Of a DNA stretch of 39,269 bases, positions 35,309 through 39,269 are shown in pieces. The stretch lies in the NCBI RefSeq assembly GCF_014306625.1, contig NZ_JACRYL010000032.1:1-39269 (forward strand), in the 5' to 3' direction. The stretch comes from Pedobacter fastidiosus (GTDB taxonomy: Bacteria; Bacteroidota; Bacteroidia; Sphingobacteriales; Sphingobacteriaceae). The notes beneath the pieces were generated by a model, which was not told where the DNA came from, searched no databases, and was given only the letters and a program-made list of their open reading frames with translations. The position numbers and the translations under genes were made by a program. How positions within the stretch are numbered: position 1 is the stretch's first letter; every line of letters starts with the position of its first letter.

Positions 35309-35745
35309 AAACCGTATTTGACCAAACCACCAGGGAAGAATTGATCGGTAGAATTAATTTACTCGATGAAAACAGCCAAGCCCAATGGGGCAAAATGACC
35401 GTAGGGCAAATGCTCAGACATTGCTCCATGTGGGATGAAATGGCGCAAGGCAAAACGAAGTATAAGCAATCTGTCCTCGGCAAACTCGTTGGCAAATTGG
35501 CGCTCAAAGACATGCTGAAGGATGAACCGGTTAAAAGAAATCTGCCAACCGTTCCGTCATTTAAAATGACCGGGGAATATAATGTCGCCGAAGAAAAAGC
35601 GCATTGGATCAAATTGCAAAACGATTACCCTCAACTCGGCGATGCTGGCTTTTTACATCCTTTCTTCGGCCATTTGAACAAAGAACAAACAGGCCGTCTC
35701 GTTTATAAACATGCCGATCACCATTTAAGACAGTTCAATGCCTAA
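35305..35745 (+). CDS. DUF1569 / DinB-like protein
   Basis: 146 aa. MKTVFDQTTREELIGRINLL, then AQWGKMTVGQMLRHCSMWDE and the C-terminal YKHADHHLRQFNA are characteristic of the DUF1569 branch of the DinB-like four-helix family, which often binds metal through His residues such as His in MLRHC and in KHADHHLRQ. The function is unknown; related proteins include thiol transferases and damage-inducible proteins. It overlaps the VOC gene by four bases and the next gene by eight, so translation of the three is coupled. Confidence 0.87.
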   Translation: MKTVFDQTTREELIGRINLLDENSQAQWGKMTVGQMLRHCSMWDEMAQGKTKYKQSVLGKLVGKLALKDMLKDEPVKRNLPTVPSFKMTGEYNVAEEKAHWIKLQNDYPQLGDAGFLHPFFGHLNKEQTGRLVYKHADHHLRQFNA

Positions 35746-35964
35746 TCAAGTTCCGATCCAATCCTATTTCGAGACCATCAAAAAAAAACCGGCAAAACCC
35801 CGGAAGATTTTAAAGATCTGGCCATCGCTAAAGGCCTCTTTGAAAACGATGTGTTAAAATCAACAGTTAAAGCAGCCGAAGTCATTGCCTGGCTCAAACA
35901 AGATTTTGACCTGGGCCACGGCCATTCACTGGCACTTTACCACTTCATCAAAGGCGATCTGTAA
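35738..35964 (+). pseudogene. DUF4287 protein with a frameshift in a nine-A run
   Basis: It starts MPNQVPIQSYFETIKKK at 35738, overlapping the end of the DUF1569 gene. The frame is then lost at a run of nine As (35780-35788). The next frame continues TGKTPEDFKDLAIAKGLFEN, then AAEVIAWLKQDFDLGHGHSL and ALYHFIKGDL to the stop at 35962-35964. This is the full DUF4287 pattern (KTGKTPEDF, AWLK-DF-LGHGHA-A), about 75 aa. One more A restores it. Polymerase slippage, ribosomal frameshifting or a base-calling error are all possible at such a tract. Confidence 0.8.
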
Positions 35965-36156
35965 ACCGGATTATACAATCGACGATTACCATTAAAATAA
36001 TTGCAGTGTAACGTAAGTTTTTCAAAATCCACCGATGAGCGGTCTACTATGTGAGCAGTCGCAAAGGCTAGTCTTATTGAATAAGCTTATTAATTTAGTT
36101 TGAAAACCGCCAACCTGACGATGGTTAAGTTGCGGCAGCGTCTGCAAGCCTGTTTT

Positions 36157-36552
36157 TTAAAGCATTTCAATAATTTGAATATTATTTCCACAGGTGTCAT
36201 TGAATACAGCAATTTTAACTGTTCCCATTGCAGTAGGTACTACGCTGAATTCAACGCCAAGATCTATAAGGCGTTCATACTCTTTTTGAACGCTATCAAC
36301 ACTAAATTGGGTATAAGGAATTCCTGCGTCAAAAAGTGCTTTTTGGTACGTTTTAGATGGTTCAAAATGATTGGGGGAAGGTTCCAACAATACTTCTGTC
36401 CCGTCCTGTTCCTCTTTGCTCACCACGGTTAACCATCGGCTGTCTGCGCTAATTGGTACATCCACTTTTTTTACAAAACCCAATATGTCGGTATAGAACT
36501 TCAATGCTTTTTCCTGATCGTTGACGGGAATTCCTGTTACTTTTACTTTCAT
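36157..36552 (-). CDS. VOC-family protein, second copy
   Basis: 131 aa. MKVKVTGIPVNDQEKALKFY, then TDILGFVKKVDVPISADSRW and VLLEPSPNH form the first half; KALFDAGIPYTQFSVDSVQK, then IDLGVEFSV and VAVFNDTCGNNIQI-type sequence end the second. This is the commonest bacterial VOC layout. It follows the short AraC gene at 36571-36990 with an 18-base gap on the same strand, giving an AraC-VOC operon that mirrors the one at 34422-35308. Confidence 0.9.
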   Translation of the reverse strand: MKVKVTGIPVNDQEKALKFYTDILGFVKKVDVPISADSRWLTVVSKEEQDGTEVLLEPSPNHFEPSKTYQKALFDAGIPYTQFSVDSVQKEYERLIDLGVEFSVVPTAMGTVKIAVFNDTCGNNIQIIEML

Positions 36553-36570
36553 GAGATTAAAATTAATAAT

Positions 36571-36990
36571 TTAATTTCCCAAAGTTCTTAAATGAAAATC
36601 AAACCGGCTTTGTAAAAGTTGCTCTTTTTTAAATTCCGTGGGAGTTAATCCAGTTTTACTTTTGAATAACGTACTAAAAGAACAGGGGCTTTCAAATTCT
36701 ACGAAATAGCAGGTTTCAGCTATGGACATACCTTTTTTTAAATATTCCTTCGAATTTTCAATTTGTCTGTCAAGCAAGTATTGTTTTGGCGTTTGTCCAT
36801 AATACCTTTTAAACAAGCGCAACAGGTGATATTTCGAAATAAATTTAATACCTGACAAGAAGTTTAAACTCAAACCTGCATGATAATTGTTATCGATATA
36901 GTTCCGCATTCCGATTACAATGTCAAGTTGCCTTTGGTTTCTGTAGATCAAATTTTTAATTCTTTCTATTTCACATTCATAAAATGTCAT
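36571..36990 (-). CDS. Short AraC-family regulator, second VOC-associated copy
   Basis: 139 aa, essentially an AraC DNA-binding domain without a ligand domain. First HTH region LNFLSGIKFISKYHLLRLFK; second region IAETCYFVEFESPCSFSTLF, then KSKTGLTPTEF. It shares the short layout and the IDNNY helix with the regulator at 34422-34850. It precedes and probably controls the VOC gene at 36157. The real N-terminus may be a few residues further in, since MTFYECEIERIKNLIYRNQR is less typical than the following helix. Confidence 0.85.
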   Translation of the reverse strand: MTFYECEIERIKNLIYRNQRQLDIVIGMRNYIDNNYHAGLSLNFLSGIKFISKYHLLRLFKRYYGQTPKQYLLDRQIENSKEYLKKGMSIAETCYFVEFESPCSFSTLFKSKTGLTPTEFKKEQLLQSRFDFHLRTLGN

Positions 36991-37351
36991 TTCCTAAGTT
37001 TTAATTTAGATAAACCTACCACAGTCAATATTTATTGTAAATGTTGACTATCAGACCAAATTATCAAAAAATATTAGTATTTAAAAAGACGGTAGAATTC
37101 AGATATCACCATGATAGTTGGTTTCCCATTCTATTCCATAACTCAGCATTAAAATGTATACGCCATAAGTAGATCAATATAATTCCACTTAAAATGTAAT
37201 TGAGGTCTATGCTGCACTTCTGGCAGCATTGGCGATGACGATTATAATATTACCTTTTGGTATTCAATTTGATTTAAGCAAGAAAGTTAGGTTGTATAAG
37301 TCATTCAATATTTAGCTACCTATAAATTGATCAGCTAAAAAGGTTTTTTGA
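36991..37351. other. Intergenic region without recognised gene
   Basis: AT-rich, about 360 bases. No frame, repeat or hairpin worth naming was found. Confidence 0.45.
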
Positions 37352-37746
37352 TCAGTGAAATTTAAATTTTCTGAGGAATTTTTCCGGTGATATACCGACT
37401 CCCCATATCTCTGTGACCTTGTCGTTTTCAATTTTGAAAATTTCTAAAATAGTGGGTAGTAATGGTCTATCTTTAAAAACCTCGCGCCCCAAAATAGTCA
37501 CAGGTAAAGCTGCCTTATTATCATCAACCAATATGTCTTCAACATTAAATTGAGTATTTTGAGAGATTGAAAACATTTTTTCCGTCATGGTAATTGCTGC
37601 TTCTACACCAATTTCTCCAGTAGCGTGCCGTATAATGTCTGAAACAAAATAATTGCGTAGAGCATTTACATCCTTTTAACTATTGCGTCATAAACTCCAA
37701 GACATATGGCTTTAATTTTCTTCCTGTTATTAATTTCTGTTTGCAT
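37352..37746 (-). pseudogene. SnoaL/NTF2-like protein with a one-base frameshift
   Basis: It starts at 37746 with MQTEINNRKKIKAICLGVYD and AIVK; the frame then hits a stop. The next frame continues DVNALRNYFVSDIIRHATGE, IGVEAAITMTEKMFSI, then FNVEDILVDDNKAALPVTIL and IFKIENDKVTEIWGV to 37352. The layout (helical start, D-DAL--Y---DI--H, then the curved sheet with FKI-DDKVTEIW) is that of the SnoaL-like/nuclear transport factor 2 family, about 130 aa. One more A in the short A run near 37675 restores the protein. The family covers cyclases, isomerases and binding proteins, so no reaction is claimed. Confidence 0.78.
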
Positions 37747-37780
37747 TAGAATATATTTTTTAATTTCTTTAAAGCTATTT

Positions 37781-37800
37781 ATGCTCCAAATTTGGAACAT
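37781..37800. promoter_or_regulatory. Near-perfect 20-bp palindrome upstream of the SnoaL-like gene
   Basis: ATGCTCCAAATTTGGAACAT is palindromic at nine of ten base pairs, with the perfect core TCCAAATTTGGA. It lies 34 bases upstream of the ATG at 37746, a fitting place for an operator of a dimeric regulator; no such regulator gene is adjacent. Confidence 0.5.
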
Positions 37801-38417
37801 GTGATTGAATTTATCACTTAAATTTTATTGTTATCCCTTGCAAGAATTAGCAAGTTGATCAAAGCGAATTAAATTATTAGTTGAATAGACTATTAACAAG
37901 TTTTGATTTAACTACTAATTTTACCATCGAAGTAATACAAATTCAGTTGCAACTTGAGAATAATTATATCTTAAAAGGTAAGTGGACAACCATTTAGCAA
38001 TTAACTATAGCAAATTCAGTGCAGCAATTATTGTCGAATCCTTATTTAAACAAATATTCCTGTCACTTCTGAGATGCAAATGTGAGTACATTAAAAAAGA
38101 TAATAGTTTCCAAAACGGAGCTTTTTGTATCCAAAATACCGAAAGTGTTTTTCTTCTAAACTCTTAGCCGTTGTTGTTCAACAAGATTTTGTGAGCAGGG
38201 TTCACAAACAAGAGAAAACATCTGCGATAATAAGAAGATTAGTTCTTTCAAATAAATCGAATGGGTTTCCCAGTGCTGTTGTTGGTGCAGATAGTACCGT
38301 AGAGCTAAGGGAACAACCAGCGGAGAAAAATACGGCTTTCGTCTGCCCCGTTTTGGTAAGCCTTCCTTGTTAGCGGCTGGCATTGTGTTTTGAAGTGTCA
38401 TTATACCAGCATTTCTG
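37801..38417. other. Region without recognised gene
   Basis: Short overlapping frames at 37982-38167, 38125-38373 (+) and 38156-38401 (-) contradict one another and match no family known to me. Confidence 0.45.
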
Positions 38418-39207
38418 TTACGATAATTGGAGAGAGGTCTCTGCCTGATTTATATGGGCAAGTTTTATACTTGTGTTCCATAAATCCTTTTGGAAAGATT
38501 TGTTGTATGAGTCCTTTGAAGAGCTAATCACTTTTGTCCCTTCAACATACTTGCCATTAAGATTTTTATATTGTTGTGCAAAAGCAAGGTTTGCAAGATT
38601 TGTTCCTGACTTTTTTGCGGTGTTCGTATTGCGTCTAAAAAGTGTCAACACCGGCATTATATTATTCCACATGAATTTCAATAATGGAGGATAGGTTCTT
38701 GCCAAACCCGTTCCTGGTACTAATCCAGGGTCAAATGCGTTGACACGGATTGAGGTATTTTCCAAATGTTTTTGCAATTGGTATACAGCCATGATAACAC
38801 AAAGTTTAGAACTTGAATATCTTCTTTGTCCGGCAATGTTTTCTTTTTCATTTGTTTTTTAGGATGAGCTAATTCTTCTGCCGTAATATAAATGGGTGGC
38901 TCTATACCTTCTTTCTTTGCCGGGTCGTGTGTGCCGCTTGCAGTGAAAGTTATGCTTGCTTCCTTGTCCATAAAAGGCATCAGCAAAAGGGTTAGAGCAA
39001 AGCCGCCAAGGTAGTTGGTACCAAATGTTTCTTCAATGCCATCAACGGTATAATTTAAAGGTCCGATATTTTGTCCACCGGCATTATTAACAAGCGATAT
39101 AATCCTGTTATCCTTTTCTTTTGAAAAGATTGTTACAAATTCCTCAATCGATTTTAATGAGGCAACATCTAAAGGAAGACATTTTAAATGCTGATTGGAT
39201 AAACCGC
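38418..39207 (-). pseudogene. Short-chain dehydrogenase, N-terminally truncated and frameshifted
   Basis: From the right edge the minus strand reads LSNQHLKCLPLDVASLKSIE, then LVNNAGGQNIGPLNY, TNYLGGFALTLLLMPFMDKE, ITFTASGTHDP. A one-base loss in an A run near 38850 then changes frame to IAGQRRYSSSKLCVIMAVYQ, holding the catalytic Tyr and Lys, and AFDPGLVPGTGLAR, ending at 38418. The N-terminal Rossmann strand with TGxxxGxG is missing: coding stops at about 39207, where IS-like sequence begins. The type with a large insert before YSSSK resembles protochlorophyllide-reductase/retinol-dehydrogenase-like SDRs. Confidence 0.8.
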
Positions 39208-39269
39208 TTCAAATTGACCCCTCTTCGCCAATCTAAAAAGTTCCCCTTAGCCGAGTTAATTTGATAAGG
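39207..39269. mobile_element. Possible terminal sequence of an IS21-family element
   Basis: Right after the SDR coding match stops, the sequence reads CAAATTGACCCCTCTTCGCC and continues AATCTAAAAAGTTCCCC to the window edge. Repeated TTGACCCC-like blocks followed by CGCCAAT and AAAAAGT resemble the ends of Bacteroidota IS21-type elements. No transposase is in view, so this rests on pattern memory and on the abrupt truncation of the SDR gene. Confidence 0.35.

Noticed and set aside
1..39269. CRISPR array, rRNA or origin of replication
   Set aside because: No regularly spaced repeats, no rRNA-like sequence and no DnaA-box cluster were seen.

Overview
The window looks like a chromosome segment of a Bacteroidota bacterium, most likely Sphingobacteriaceae (Mucilaginibacter/Pedobacter-like). 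Supporting signs are TAnnTTTG-type -7 promoter boxes in front of many genes, a SusC/CirA-style TonB-dependent receptor with an N-terminal carboxypeptidase-like domain, GH2 and GH127 glycosidases with signal peptides, a relic of a Bacteroidota-type conjugative TraJ protein, and many AraC and HxlR regulators. The genus is inferred from protein style only.

Layout. 0-4.7 kb: decayed mobile-element material (a small conserved gene, a frameshifted partner, a TraJ relic with an internal deletion, a phospholipase-D-like relic, twin CCCATATGGG palindromes). Inside it sits an intact module: a quinone oxidoreductase divergent from an HxlR regulator. 4.9-7.8 kb: an epimerase/reductase - AraC - SDR operon. 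7.9-10.6 kb: a ruined copy of a two-gene cassette (small exported protein plus TonB-dependent receptor). 11-13 kb: a soluble PAS histidine kinase. 13.4-18.6 kb: NmrA-like reductase + AraC, a frameshifted HxlR divergent from an azoreductase, and SDR + AraC. 19.2-24.0 kb: secreted GH2 and GH127 glycosidases. 24-26.4 kb: gene-poor, with one degraded phosphatase tail. 26.4-28.1 kb: AraC + SDR. 28.8-29.9 kb: two frameshifted genes (glycolipid-binding family and alpha/beta hydrolase). 30.1-33.7 kb: a DHFR/RibD-like reductase, then the intact inverted copy of the exported-protein/TonB-receptor cassette. 33.7-37.0 kb: fragments of mobile-element genes, an AraC-VOC-DUF1569-DUF4287 operon, and a second AraC-VOC pair. 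37.3-39.3 kb: a frameshifted SnoaL-like gene, a frameshifted SDR cut off at its N-terminus, and what may be the end of an IS21-type element at the right edge.

How it fits together. The recurring theme is one regulator beside one small NAD(P)H/FMN oxidoreductase or VOC enzyme, seen about eight times in 39 kb. Two of the modules are HxlR-based. Their regulators carry an N-terminal Cys, as the quinone/electrophile sensors YodB, HypR and QorR do, and the two divergent intergenic regions share an operator-like sequence. I infer an accessory region for detoxification of quinones, electrophiles or xenobiotics, built by repeated gain of small modules. Several genes are broken by single-base losses, mostly in homopolymers. 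This could be real decay or uncorrected long-read error, and it should be settled before any gene here is called dead. No rRNA, no intact tRNA and no CRISPR array was seen.
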